This document shows, piece after piece, positions 48,839-60,034 of a DNA stretch of 64,000 bases (positions within the stretch are counted from its first letter, which is position 1; each line of letters opens with the position of its first letter). A program made the translations under genes and the position numbers. The stretch is from Lepus europaeus. Taxonomy: Eukaryota; Chordata; Mammalia; Lagomorpha; Leporidae. Below the pieces are notes generated by a model. It was given only the letters and a program-made list of their open reading frames with translations, had not been told where the DNA came from and ran no database searches. The DNA lies in the NCBI RefSeq assembly GCF_033115175.1, contig NC_084834.1, positions 7,785,294 to 7,849,293 on the forward strand, read 5' to 3'.

Positions 48839-49212
48839 TCTTTTCTCCCTTGAAAATGACTCCACACAGGTAAAAGCCGCGACGACTGTGGCCACAGCTG
48901 AGGGCCAGGAAGCCCCTGCCCAGTGCAGCCTCCTCCCACCAGGCCCGCTGGGCCCTTCCGAGCCTCTCCCGGCCTACCTCAAATGGCCCGCTCGGGGCAT
49001 CAGCACCCACCACAGAGGGCCTCCAGCGCGGGAAAGGGCAGATTCCAACGGCTCACGGGCACACTGCACATGCGCAGTGACCAGACTTCCGGGGCCGGGG
49101 CGGGGACAGAGCCCGCGCATGCCCAGTGGCTCTGGTTGGAGGGGCGCGTGTGAGATGGCGGTTACAGGCATCCTTCCCCGTCCCACCTACCGACGCTATT
49201 GCTTGGATGAGA
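48835..49212. promoter_or_regulatory. CpG-rich, possibly bidirectional promoter
   Basis: TATA-less CpG-rich DNA with an ETS-type acttccgg (49085-49092), NRF1-type motifs (catgcgcag near 49068-49076 and gcgcatgc at 49115-49122), a GC box in ggggccggggcgggg near 49091-49105, and a YY1-type gatggcgg at 49153-49160 on the plus strand. On the minus strand, aagatggcggcc spans the SINE junction at about 48832-48843. These motifs are typical of housekeeping promoters. It lies 11.4 kb upstream of TRIM60 on the minus strand and could supply that gene's promoter, or the first exon of another transcript on the plus strand. After ATG at 49154 only about 22 non-SINE codons follow. Confidence 0.45.
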
Positions 49213-49310
49213 ACCTCATCTGGGGAGTGAACCGGCAGATGGAAGACCTACCTCTCTCTCTCTCTCTCTCTGCCTCTGCCTCTCTAAATAAATAAAGCTT
49301 TAAAAAAAGA
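49213..49310 (+). repeat. 5'-truncated C-SINE
   Basis: Only the 3' third, from ctggggagtgaacc to the A-rich tail, inserted directly after the CpG-rich segment. Confidence 0.8.
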
Positions 49311-50340
49311 AAAGAATCCCTTAGTTTTGAAAGCCTTTCATGGATAAGGTGTCTAGGAGCGACTGGAAAAACATGTTGCAGGCCAGTGGTTGTGTTGAGG
49401 AATGGTGAAACCCAGATCCACACAGAGGCAGTTCATGCTTATGGCTCCAGTATGCCCCCAAATACATAGTTAACGGAAGTCCTCCCATGGTTCAAAGATC
49501 AATTACCATGGTATATTGTGAGTGATTCCATAAAGTACAAATTACATGAACACAGAAGGCAGAAGTCTGTAGCCATTATTCAAGACCAAGGTATTATTCC
49601 TTGGTCTTGAAAACTAAAGAAATTTGCTTTGCTATATTTCAAAATGGCCTTGGAGACAGCAAACCCTGATAATTTAATCACTAGCAAGAGGTCAGTCTGG
49701 TCACATACTTTGATTGCTCCTGTAATCATTTTCTGACAGTGACTCTCCTAATTTAGGTTCTCTAAATTTTAGGATTTTTTTGTTTCTATTTATTTAATTT
49801 TAGCCATCAAGACAGGTTAAGAATCTCCCATAAATTATCAAATCCCAGGTTCCTTTTTACTTAACAGCTATTTCTGAAAATTATTTCTTTCCCCTTTTAC
49901 CATGAGCTGCAAAAAGAAACCAGGCTGCATTATCAACACATTGCTTTCAAATGTCAGCAAAATTTCCATGTTCATAATTTGTAAGTTCTTTGCACCACAC
50001 AACATCGGATGCAATTGCGTTCTCCCTTTCTACAATAAGAATCTCCTTTCCTCCAGATTCAGAGTATGTTCCTCATTCTCTTCTAATACTCACCATGAGT
50101 ACTTGTAAGGTTCATGTTTCTACAACAGTCTCCTTAAGAAAATATATGTATTCTGTAAGGTTAAAGTTATCTTCTCTCGAATCCCTGTTGGACTGATCAA
50201 TCCTATTATCTTTAATACAGTTTAGAATTTAGACTCTTTCAATAATGTCAAAGGAAATCTTGATGAAATTAACTGAAAGTGATCATTCTTCTATATTGAT
50301 CGATTTTCCCCAGAAAAGATAATTTAAAGCACAGCAATCT
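49311..50340. other. Unique AT-rich DNA, no feature seen
   Basis: About 1 kb with a short perfect inverted repeat (near 49580-49612, accaaggtattattccttggt) that could form a small hairpin. No gene recognised. Confidence 0.4.
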
Positions 50341-50576
50341 GACTCATACTACCTAAAGTGATTTCCTTATTCAATTCAATCCCCATCAAAATACCAATGA
50401 AATTCTTCACAGAACCAGGGGAAAAAAAAAAAAAAAAAACTCCTAAGATTCACAGGGAAGTACAAAAGACCCCAAATATTCAAAGCAATCTTGAACAACA
50501 ACAAAAATCTGAAGGTATCATGATACCTGATTTCAAGACAAACTGAAGAGCTATTATAATCAAAATGGGATGATGC

Positions 50577-50922
50577 AGGCCGGCGCCGCGGCTCACTAGG
50601 CTAAGCCTCCGCCTTGCGGCGCTGGCACACGGGGTTCTAGTCCCGGTCGGGGCACCGATCCTGTCCCGGTTGCCCCTCTTCCAGGCCAGCTCTCTGCTGT
50701 GGCCTGGGAGTGCAGTGGAGGATGGCCCACGTCCCTGGGCCCTGCACCCGCATGGGAGACCAGGAGAAGCACCTGGCTCCTGCCATCGGATCAGCGCGGT
50801 GCGCCGGCCGCAGCACGCCTACCGCGGCGGCCATTGGAGGGTGAACCAATGGCAAAAGGAAGACCTTTCTCTCTGTCTCTCTCTCTCTCACTGTCCACTC
50901 TGCCTGTCAAAAAAAAAAAATA
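50577..50922 (+). repeat. C-SINE inside the L1 relic
   Basis: Young-looking copy. The flanking L1 sequence is duplicated as aatgggatgatgc before and aataggatgatgc after, one base apart. Confidence 0.88.
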
Positions 50923-51255
50923 GGATGATGCTTTCATAAACACACATAAACCAAGGGGACACTACAGAGAACCCAGAAATGAAACCATACACTTGGACCC
51001 AAATGATTCTCAACAAAGGCACCAAAGACAAACACTGGAGAAAGGAATACTCCCCCAATAAATGGGATACTGATACTGGACATCCATGATAAGAAAACTG
51101 AATCCTTTAGAGAAAGACAGAAAATTGAGTCTTGACCCCACTCACCTACATCTCAGTCTATGCAAAAATAAATGCAAAATGGATCAAAGACCTGAATGTG
51201 AAACATGCAACTGCAAGAAGAAAATCTAAGAGAAGCAAAGCAGGACACTAGCATA

Positions 51256-52618
51256 GGACTGGTGTTGTGGCGTGGTGGGTTAAGTCACAATCATTGTGGA
51301 AGATCTCTGTCTTTCCTCTCTGTCTCTCTCTGTAACTGCCCATATTGGAGTGCTGGTTCGAGTTCCAGCTGCTCCACTTCTGATCTCACTTCCTGCTAAT
51401 GAGCCTGGTAGCTGTAACCCTGCAACCCATATGGGAGACACAGATGGAGTTCCTGGCTCCTGGCTTCTGCCCAGCCCAGTCCCTATCATCATAGCCATTT
51501 GGGAAATGAACTAGTGGATGGAAGATTTCTTACTCTTTGTCTCTGTTTAACTTTGCCTTTCAAATAAAATCAACCTTTTTAAAAAGGACACTGGTATAGC
51601 AATTTTTTGCACAAGATCCCAAAAGCAAAGGCAACAGAAGTAAAACTAGACAAATGGGATTATAAAAAACTAAGAGGGGCTGGTGTCATGGTGCAGGTTA
51701 ATCCTCCGCCTGTGGCACTGGCATCCCATCTGGGCGGTGGTTATAGTCCCAGCTGTACCTCTTCCAATCCAGCTCCCTGCTATGGCCTGGGAAAGCTGTA
51801 GAAGATAGCCTAAGTACTTGGGCCCCTGCACCCGCATGGGAGACCTGGAAGAAGCTCCTGGCTCCTGGCTTCGGATCAGCCCAGCTCTAGCTGTTGCAGC
51901 CATTTGGGGAGTGAACCAGTGGATGGAAGTCCTCTCTCTCTGTCTTGCCCTCTCACTGTCTGTAATTCTACCTCTCAAACAGATAAATAAAAATTAAAAA
52001 AAAAAAACTAAGAAGTTTATGAACAGCACAATAAACAACACTATAAGGAGACAACTGACACAATGTCAGAACTTATTTGTAAACTATTCATCTAACAAAA
52101 GATTAATCTTCAGAATATATAAGGAACTCCAAAAACTCTAAAATAAAAAAAAAATCTAGTTTAAGAAATAAGTAGAGACCCTGAATAGACATTTCAGAAA
52201 AGAAGAGAAACAAATGGTCAAGGAATGTATGACAATTACTGAGTATCTCTAGCCATTAGGAAAATGCAGATCAAAACCATAATATGGGCACTATGTGGCA
52301 GGTTTAAGCCAGGACTACTTGGGATGCCCACAGTCCATATCAGAGTGTCCTGTTTGAGTACCAGTTACTTTGCACTTCCAATTCAGCTTCCTGCAATTGT
52401 GAACTCTGGGAGGCAGAAGACCGCCCAATTCCTTGAGTTCCTGCCATGCCTGTGGGAGATCTAGATGGAGTTCCTAGCAATTACCTTCGGATTGGCTTAA
52501 CCTGTATGTTGCAGACATTAGGGGAGTGAACTAGTCTCTGGAAGATCTTTCTCTTGCTTACTTGTTCTTTTTCTCTTTCCCTGTTATTTTTTTCAAACAA
52601 ATAAATATTATTTAAAAG
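51256..52618 (+). repeat. Three plus-strand SINEs inside the L1 relic
   Basis: About 51258-51586, 51677-51995 and 52286-52618. The second has a near-exact target duplication around aaaaaactaagag / aaaaaactaagaa. Confidence 0.8.
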
Positions 52619-52671
52619 GCATGAGCTATGTTACTCTAATTAGAGTGGTTGTTATCAAGAAGGCATAAAAT

Positions 52672-53560
52672 TGGGGCTGGCATAGTGGAGTAGCAGGTAG
52701 AGCTGCCATCCACCATGCTGGCATCCCATATGGCTGCCTGCTCATGTCCTGGCTGCTCCATTTCTGATCCAGCTTCCTCCTAATGGCCTGGGAAAATCAA
52801 TGAAAGGTGGCCCAGGTGTCTGGGTCCCCCTGCCACCCATGGCCCAGCCCTGGTTGGTGTAGCATCTGGAGAGTAAGCCAGCAGATGCAAAATCTCTCTC
52901 TCTCAATCTGACTTTCAAATAAATAAATAAACTTTTTTTAAAGCCCCGGCCTGCAGCGCTGGCATCCCACATGAGCACGAGTTCTAATCCTGGTTGCTCC
53001 ACTTCCCATCCAGCATCCTACTAATGCACCTGGGAAAGTAGTGGAGAACGGCCCATGTGCTTGGACCTCTGAACCCACATGGGATACTCAGAAGCTCCTG
53101 GCTCCTGGCCTCACCCTGGCTCAGTTCTGGCTGTTGCAGCCATTTGGAGAGTAAGCCAGCAGGTGGAAGATCTCTGTCTCTCCTCTGTCTCTCTCTGTAA
53201 CTCTGCCTTTCAAATACATAGATAAATCTTTAAAAAATATTAAATCTTAAAAAAAAAAAGATGATGCAAAATAACATGGGCCCAGTATTGTGGCACCAGC
53301 AGGTTAAGCCACTGCTTGTAGTGCCAGAATTCCATATCAAACTGCCTATAATCCAGCTCCCTGATAATGTATCACGGAAGGCCACATGGGCCCTTGCCAT
53401 CCTTGTGGGAGACTGGATGGAGTTCCTGGCTATTGGATTCAGCATGGCCCAGCCCTGATTTTGCAGGAGTGGGAAGTGAACCAGCAGATGAAAGCACTCT
53501 CTCTCCGTCTTTCTCTATCACTCTGTTTCAAGAGATGAAGATAAACATTAAAAAGAAAAA
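52672..53560 (+). repeat. Three more plus-strand SINEs in tandem
   Basis: About 52672-52940, 52942-53245 and 53280-53560. The second lacks its head, as though inserted in the tail of the first. Confidence 0.75.
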
Positions 53561-54094
53561 GAAAATCAAGCTAAGGGAGACAAAGACAGTTCCTGAATCA
53601 GTTGATTGCAGGACACACAAAAGCAGAATAAGCAGAAACAATCTGAAAGAATATAAAGATACATATCACAGAAATATCCACTTTCCTTCAGGGGAGGAAA
53701 GAAACTTGGTGGCTACGCTTTGGAGGGCTGAATGGGATTTGGATAAACCCGACCAGGAGTCAGCAGATGCTCAGAAGCCACTATGCTGCAGGCTCTGCTG
53801 CTCCCTGGCCCCGGGCTTTCCCCTGCTCTATTCCTGCTTCCCTGGGGGCTCTTTTCTTGCAAGGGATCCCACCCCAATTCCTTCCTTTCTCAAGGTCAGT
53901 GACACAGGGAGCTCCGGTGCTAGCTAATCCCAGGGCCTCCGGCTATGTGTCCTTGGTGGCACAGTCCTCGCAAGAGACCCCTGCATGTTGTGGGAGAAAG
54001 CATCCTCTACAGTCACAGAATAGGGTCCAGCCATTGTAAGTGGCAGGGAGCCCAAGATGGACTGAGCCCACATGGCTACAGCTCAGGACAGAGC
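53561..54094. other. Unique DNA before the right arm
   Basis: About 530 bases with no SINE and no recognised gene. Confidence 0.35.
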
Positions 54095-54504
54095 CATCGT
54101 CTCCTGTGTGTGAGGTGCGCAGAGTGCTCTCCAGTCACCACCCTGTCTGCCTGCCTTCCCCCAGCGAGGGCTCTGCAGTGACAAGGACAGGCTCAGCCAG
54201 CTGTCAGGGGCAAGGAGCCGGGGTGCGCTCCGCCCCACGTCTGCCTGCTCAGGGTGGAGCTGTCTGCTCCTCGCCCTGCACAGGGCACTGTTCACGAAAC
54301 ACAGGGTGACACCAGAGAGGCCAAGCTCCCCGGTCTTGGAGACCTCAGTTTCCCCACAGCAGACAGGATTCATGCATTCTAAGCAGATTGGGGATTCATG
54401 GAGGCTTGAGAGGCAGAGATGAGATCAGCTTCTCACCACCAGGCCCACCGTGGCCTGATGGGATCTCAGGTGATTCCCTCCCCAGCAGCAGCCCCTCAAG
54501 GACA

Positions 54505-54622
54505 CTGTGACCCCGCCCAGGGTGACCCTCCTCAGGGCGGGGCTTCCAGCTGTGGGGCAGGGACTGAAGATGCCCGCCCTCCCGCCAGCCTATTTAGGCA
54601 GCTCACAGCTAAGCAGACAGTG
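54505..54622 (+). promoter_or_regulatory. Candidate promoter of TRIM gene B (right arm)
   Basis: Two GC boxes in opposite orientation (ccccgccc at 54511-54518 and gggcgggg at 54535-54542) lie upstream of a TATA-like tatttagg at 54591-54598. The predicted start is near 54622. Base composition is GC-rich compared with the flanks. The promoter role is inferred from motif spacing and from the splice donor that follows. Confidence 0.5.
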
Positions 54623-54692
54623 TGGACCTAGACAGGCTGCAGAAACACCCGGACCTGCTTGGGACTGCTAGGATCACCGGCTGCAGGTAAGC
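54622..54692 (+). other. Candidate noncoding exon 1 plus splice donor (right arm)
   Basis: The stretch from the inferred start to ctgcag (54681-54686) is followed by gtaagc at 54687-54692, a strong donor match. It has no open frame beginning with ATG, which fits a 5' UTR exon spliced to the single coding exon at 59888 onward. Confidence 0.5.
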
Positions 54693-54829
54693 GGGAAGGG
54701 GAGGGCCGGGAGCAGGAGCGGAGTCCCCAGTCGGCCGGCGCTGCTCTGTGCGAGGTCTGAGATCGCGCTTTCGGGGAAACCACATCTCAGGGCAGCTTAG
54801 GTATTGTGGGGCCCGGGAGCTCCCTTTTT

Positions 54830-56655
54830 TAAGGTTTTATTTATTTGAGAGGTAGCATTATAGCGAGAGGGAGAGACAGAGAGAAAGGTCTTCCTTCCGC
54901 TGGTTCACGCCCAGAAGGCTCAGAAGCCAGGAGCTTCCCATGCGGGTTCAGGGCCCAAGCACTTGGGCCATCCTCCACTGCCTTCCCAGGCCACAGCAGA
55001 GAGCTGGATGGGAAGAGGAGCAGCCAGGACAGAATCCGGTGCCCATACGGGATGCCGGCGCCACTGGCGGATGATTAACCTACTGTGCCACAGCAATGGC
55101 TGACCCAGGTGCTCCTAAAAGGAATGCTACAGGGCCCGGCACTGTGGCGCAGCAGGTTAAAGCCCTGGCCTGAAGTGCCGGTTTCCCATAAGGGCTCCAG
55201 CCGTCCCTGCACCCGCATGGGAGACCTGAAAGAAGCTCCTGGTTCCTGGCCTGGTATCAGTGCAGCTCCCTCTCACTGTCTGTAACTCTACCTCTCATTT
55301 TTTTTTAAAGATATATTAATTTATTTGAAAGTCTAGTTACAGTGAGAGAGAGAGAGAGAGAGAGGTCTTCATCTGATGGTTCACTCCCCAATTGGCCTTA
55401 ACAGCCGGAAGTGCGCTGAAGCGAAGCCAGGAGCCAGGAGCTTCTTCCAGGTCTCCACGTGGGTGCAGGGGCCCAAGGTCTTAGGTCACCTTCCACTGCT
55501 TTCCCAGGCCATAGCAGAGAGCTGGATCACAAGAGGAGCAGATGGTTTTGAAATGGCCCCTAAATGGGATGCTGGCGCTTCAGGCCAGGGCGTTAACCCA
55601 CTGCACCACAGCGCTGCCCCCTTCCCCCCTTTTAAAGATTTTATTTATTTGAGATGTAGAGTTACCAACAGTGAGAGGGAGAGACAGAAAGGTCTTCCTT
55701 CCACTGGTTCACTCCCCAAATGACTGAAGCCAGGAGCCAGGAGCTTTCGGTCTCCCACATTGGTGCAGGGGCCCAAGCACTTGGGCCATCTTCTACTGTT
55801 TTCCCTGGCCATAGCAGAGAGCTGGACGGGAAGAGAGCAGCCAGGACTAGAACGGGTGTCCATCTGGGATGCCGGCACCACAGGCGGAAGATTAACGTAC
55901 TGTGCTGCAGCGCCGGCCCCGACCCAGGTGTTCTGAAATGGAATTGCTACAGCTCTCTGCTGTGGCCTGGAAACCAGGGGAAGATGACCCAAGTGCTTTG
56001 CTTGGGCCCCTGCACGCACTTGGGAGACTTAGAAGAATCACCTGGCTCCTGGCTTCAGATTGGTGCAGTTTTGGCCATTGTAGCCATGTGGGGAGTGAAC
56101 CAGCAGATGGAAGACCTCTTTCCCTCTCCCTGTCTCTCCCTCTCATGGTCTAAAACACTACCTCTCAAATTAAAAAATATATATATAAAGGAATTGCTAC
56201 AAAACCCAGCTCCCCACTGTGTCCTAATGGGAGAGTGGGAGCAGCCTCTGTGTCTGCCCAGCTGTGGGAGGGGCTGGCCTGAGGCCGAGTGTGCCCAGGG
56301 GGTACAGTGAGGGAGGGCTGGAGGTTCAGTGGCAGAGGAGGAGTGAGCCCATGGGGCCTGGCTGAGACTGTCAACCCTCATCTAACCTGTGGGCATTAAG
56401 ACATGGGGGCTGAGTCACTCACATCTTTTTGTTTGTTTGCCTTTCTAACAAAGAAAGAAATCTTAAAAACAACCAGGGCGGGGGTGGGGGGGAGTGGGGG
56501 AGGGTAGGGACAGAGAGGGAAAGAGATCTTCCATCTGCTGGTTCACTCCCTAAATGTCTGCAATGGCCTGGGTAGGGCTAGGCGGATGGAAGCTAGGAGA
56601 CAAGAGCTTTTTTCAGGTCTCATGTGGGTGCAGGGGCCTAAGTACTGTGCGGGGG
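54830..56655. repeat. Six SINE pieces of the right inverted arm
   Basis: Minus strand at about 54830-55100, plus-strand fragment at about 55132-55305, minus strand at about 55308-55618 and 55632-55920, plus strand at about 55950-56190, and a minus-strand head-less piece at about 56460-56655. Orthologous by position to those in the left arm. Confidence 0.85.
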
Positions 56656-57474
56656 GGGAGGGGGATGACCTCTCATGGAGGCAGGGGATGCGTGGATCAG
56701 CCGGAGTGACCAATGAGGTGATAGCTGGCCTCAGCCCACGCGGGAACTGAGGGACCAGCCTGGGCTAAGGGGCTGGGCCCCAGGGAGCTCACGCTGCCTG
56801 ACAGGCAGGTGAGTGAGAGCTGCAGAGCAAGGTTCTGGGTGATGCTGGGTCCCGGGGAGGGGCTGGGCCTCACCCTGGGAACAGCTGTCCTGTGAGACAG
56901 CGTCATGATGGGATTTCTGTGTGCAGATGGGATTCCAGGAGGCCCTGGGAGTGCTGATGGGCTGGAGGTCAGGGCTGGTGCAGGCACAATGAAGGGCAAG
57001 GCAGAAGCCTTGGGGGAGGGTGGTAGTGGTGAGAACAAAGGCGTGTGTCCTGAGCATGAGTCCCGAGGGTGGAACAGCACTGAGCACTTGTGTGGACCAT
57101 GCCTGCTGCCGGGAACAGCCTGGCTCTCAGGAAATCCTCTCTGAGCAGTCCAAGGTTCCACGTGTGCAATGGAGAAGCCAGGGTTTCAACCCAGGCAGGC
57201 TGGTCAGGGTCCCAGTTCTCCCTACCCCAGGCTTCCTGCCCCTGCCCTGCCTTTGTCAGCTCTGAGATCTCTCAATGATATGAGACAGAACAATTCTATC
57301 CATGCTGCTCCTGGATTATTAAAAATTATATACTTTGCTTAATAATTGGTTATTTGTTTCCAATTTACAATCACTTGAATCAAGAAATTATGCGTTATTC
57401 CATTTTTTAATGCATAAATGTAACTTATAGACTTATCTCAATTATACCTGGGAATGTTTACCAGGATGTACTCT

Positions 57475-57765
57475 TTTTTAAAAAAATTTATTGATTTGAA
57501 AGTCTGAGTTACACTGAGGAGAGGCAGAGAGTGAGAGGTCTTCCATCCGCTGGTTCACTCCCCAGATGGTCACAACGCCGGAGCTGTGTTGTTCCGGAGC
57601 CAGGAGCTTCTTCTGGGTCTCCCACGTGGGTGCAGGGGCCCAAGGACTTGGGCCATCCTCTACTGCTTTCCCAGGCCGTAGCAGAGAGCTGGATTGGAGG
57701 AGGAGCAGCCAGGATGCCGGCACTTCAGGCCAGGGCATTAACCCGCTGAGCCATACCACCGGCCC
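57475..57765 (-). repeat. C-SINE outside the right arm
   Basis: Minus-strand copy with intact head. Absent from the flank of the left arm. Confidence 0.85.
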
Positions 57766-58129
57766 ACCAGGATGTACTCTCAAATGGGATGCTCTGAACT
57801 CCAGGCTTGTTTCCCTCAACCTTGACCATCAGCTGAAAGCTCCAGTCAACACTTCAGCCTCTCAGCTTTGGTTCCAGAATTTCAGACATTTTAGTAACTT
57901 CTTCCCAGCCCAAGGTCCCATCCTCTTTTCAAGATCTTGTCCAACTCCCATCCACTTATGTACATAGACAGATGGATATCCACCCATTGAGAAGGTTAGG
58001 TGAAAAACATGAATTCCATATCAAAAATATTAAATATCAAAAATACCAGTGGTTGAAGTTAGACAGTACACAAAGATTTCCTTAGATTTCTCAGAAGATT
58101 GAAATTACTTTAAAAAATATTTATTTTGG
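57766..58129. other. Unique DNA, no feature seen
   Basis: Within the proposed intron of TRIM gene B. No recognisable feature. Confidence 0.35.
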
Positions 58130-59440
58130 GGCCGACACTGTGGTGCAGAGGGTTAACACCATCACCTGAAGCACCGGCATTCCATACGGGCGCCGGTTTG
58201 AGACCCAGCTGCTCCACTTCTGATCCAGCTCTCTGCTGTGGCCTGGGAAAGCAGTAGAAAATGGCCCAAGTGCTTGGGCCCCTGCACCCGCGTGGGAGAC
58301 CTGGGGAAGCTCCTGGCTTCAGATCGGTACAGCTCTGGCTGTTGTGGCCACCTGGGAAGTGAACTAGCAGATGGAACTCCTCTTTCTATCTGCCTCTGCT
58401 CTCTCTGTGTAACTCTTTCAAATAAATAAATAAATCTTTAAAATATATATATATATTTATTTATTTGAAAGGGGACAGGTGCTGTGGCATAGCAGGTAAA
58501 GGGCCACCTGCAGTGCAAGCATCCTATATGGGCACCGGTTCTAGTCCTGGCTGCTCCACTTCCAATCCAGCTTTCTGCTATGGGCTGGGAAAGCAGTGGA
58601 AGATGGCCCAAGTCCTTGGGCCCCTGCACCCATGTGGGAGACCTGGAAGAAGCTGCTGGCTTCTGGCTTTGGATCAGTGCAGCTCTGGCCATTGTGGCCA
58701 TCTGGGGAGTGAACCAGTGGATGGAAGACTTCTCTCTTTTTCTCTCTCCCTCTCTGCCTCTCTGTGTAACTCTGACTTTCAAATAAATAAATTTTTAAAA
58801 GATATATTTATTTATTTGAAAGGGGGCTGGTGCTGTGGCGTAGCAATTATAGCTGCCACCTGCATTGCTGGCATCCCATATGTGAGCCGGTTCTAGTCCC
58901 AGCTGCTCCACTTGTGATCCAGCTCTCTGCTATGCCCTGGGAAAGCAGTAAAAGATGGCCCAAGTCCTTGGACCCCTACACATGTGTGGGAGACCTGAAA
59001 GAAGCTCCTGGCTCCTGGCTTTCGATTGCTGCAGCTCTGGCCTTTGTGGCCAGTTGAGGAGTGAACCAGAGTATGGAAGACCTCTCTTCTCCCTCTCTCT
59101 CTGCTTCTCCTTCTCTCTCTGTGTATAACTCTTAACTTTCAAATAAATAGATCTTTTAAAAAAGAGAGAAAGACAGTGAGATCTTCCATTTGCTGGTTCA
59201 CTCTCCAATTGGCTACAATGACCAGGGGTGGGCCAAGGCAAGGTCAGGAGCCAGGAACACCATCTGGGTGTCCTACGTAGGTGGCAGGAACCAATTACTT
59301 GGGCCATCTCCTGCTGCCTTGTCAAGCACATTAGCAGGGAGCAGGACTGGAAGCAGAGCAGCCAAGACAAACTGGCGTTCATATGGGACGCCAACATCAC
59401 AGGTGGCAGCTTAACCTGCTGTGCCACAGTGCCTGCCCCA
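58130..59440. repeat. Four SINEs end to end
   Basis: Plus strand at about 58130-58445, 58460-58800 and 58805-59155, each inserted in or after the A-rich tail of the one before; then minus strand at about 59160-59440. Confidence 0.85.
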
Positions 59441-59887
59441 AGATTGAAATTTTTAAAGGTGGGATCCTATTCTCATTTTGCTGCCTCTCTAAGAGTTGGT
59501 CAGACCAGTTATGCACTTTCCCTGGGTCCCCCAGACAGTAGGTGCTGAGGCTGGGGTCTAACCCTAGGGACAGGGAGTCTAGGCTTGAAGTCATCCCCTT
59601 TCTGTACTGAATGGTTGACTGGATGCAGGTGGATTGTTGGCAGTGTAGAGAAAAGCCAGTGGTTGCCTTAAAGGTGGAAGTGAGCAGGCCTCAATAGGGA
59701 TAGTAGCTTTTTTAAAATCAAGAAATTTTTTTCTATTCCCAGGAACAATCAGAAACTTGAGTTGGACCTGCTTTCTGACCACCAGAGTTGCTGAGCTTGG
59801 TTGCCTACTCTATTGTCTTTGCTAAGAGTTCCCGAACTCATCTGTTACCAGTTACTGGAGTCCTGGACACCTGCTTCTGCCCTGTAG

Positions 59888-60034
59888 GTGATCAAGGCTG
59901 CCCTTGACGGACAAGAACATCTTTAGGACACAAGACAGTGAGATCCAAGGGTCCACCTCCTCTCCCTGGAGGGCATCTGCGCAGCCACTCCCCAGAAGAG
60001 CACAGCACAAGCCCACACCTGCACTCAAGGCCAG
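59888..60034 (+). other. 5' UTR of TRIM gene B with candidate splice acceptor
   Basis: A pyrimidine-rich acceptor ending ccctgtag lies at 59880-59887, so a second exon could begin at 59888 and run into the ATG at 60035. Paired with the donor at 54687 it would give an intron of about 5.2 kb. Inferred from splice consensus only. Confidence 0.45.

Larger units (their letters stand above)
50340..52670 (+). mobile_element. L1 ORF2 relic interrupted by SINEs
   Basis: Pieces at about 50340-50576, 50923-51255, 51588-51675, 52000-52280 and 52620-52665 read in order as the 3' half of L1 ORF2. Landmarks are the stretch aatccccatcaaaataccaatga, then atatcaaatggatcaaagacct-like and finally aaatgcagatcaaaaccat. 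Frameshifts and stops make it non-functional. Confidence 0.75.
54095..57270 (-). repeat. Right arm of 3.2-kb inverted segmental duplication
   Basis: Mirror copy of the left arm. It carries the same SINEs in reverse order and the promoter/exon on the plus strand, facing TRIM gene B. The part outside the SINEs at about 56670-57270 is also shared; it is GC-rich and non-repetitive, and I recognise no protein in it despite several open frames. Differences from the left arm cluster in homopolymers and in small indels within SINEs. Confidence 0.9.

Noticed and set aside
55720-56310. 196-codon plus-strand frame
   Set aside because: Runs through SINE sequence in the inverted arm; an equivalent frame in the left arm is also SINE.
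56697-57161. 154-codon frame shared with 16057-16518
   Set aside because: Conserved only because the arms are duplicates; no domain, and small differences between the arms do not show a coding pattern I can judge.
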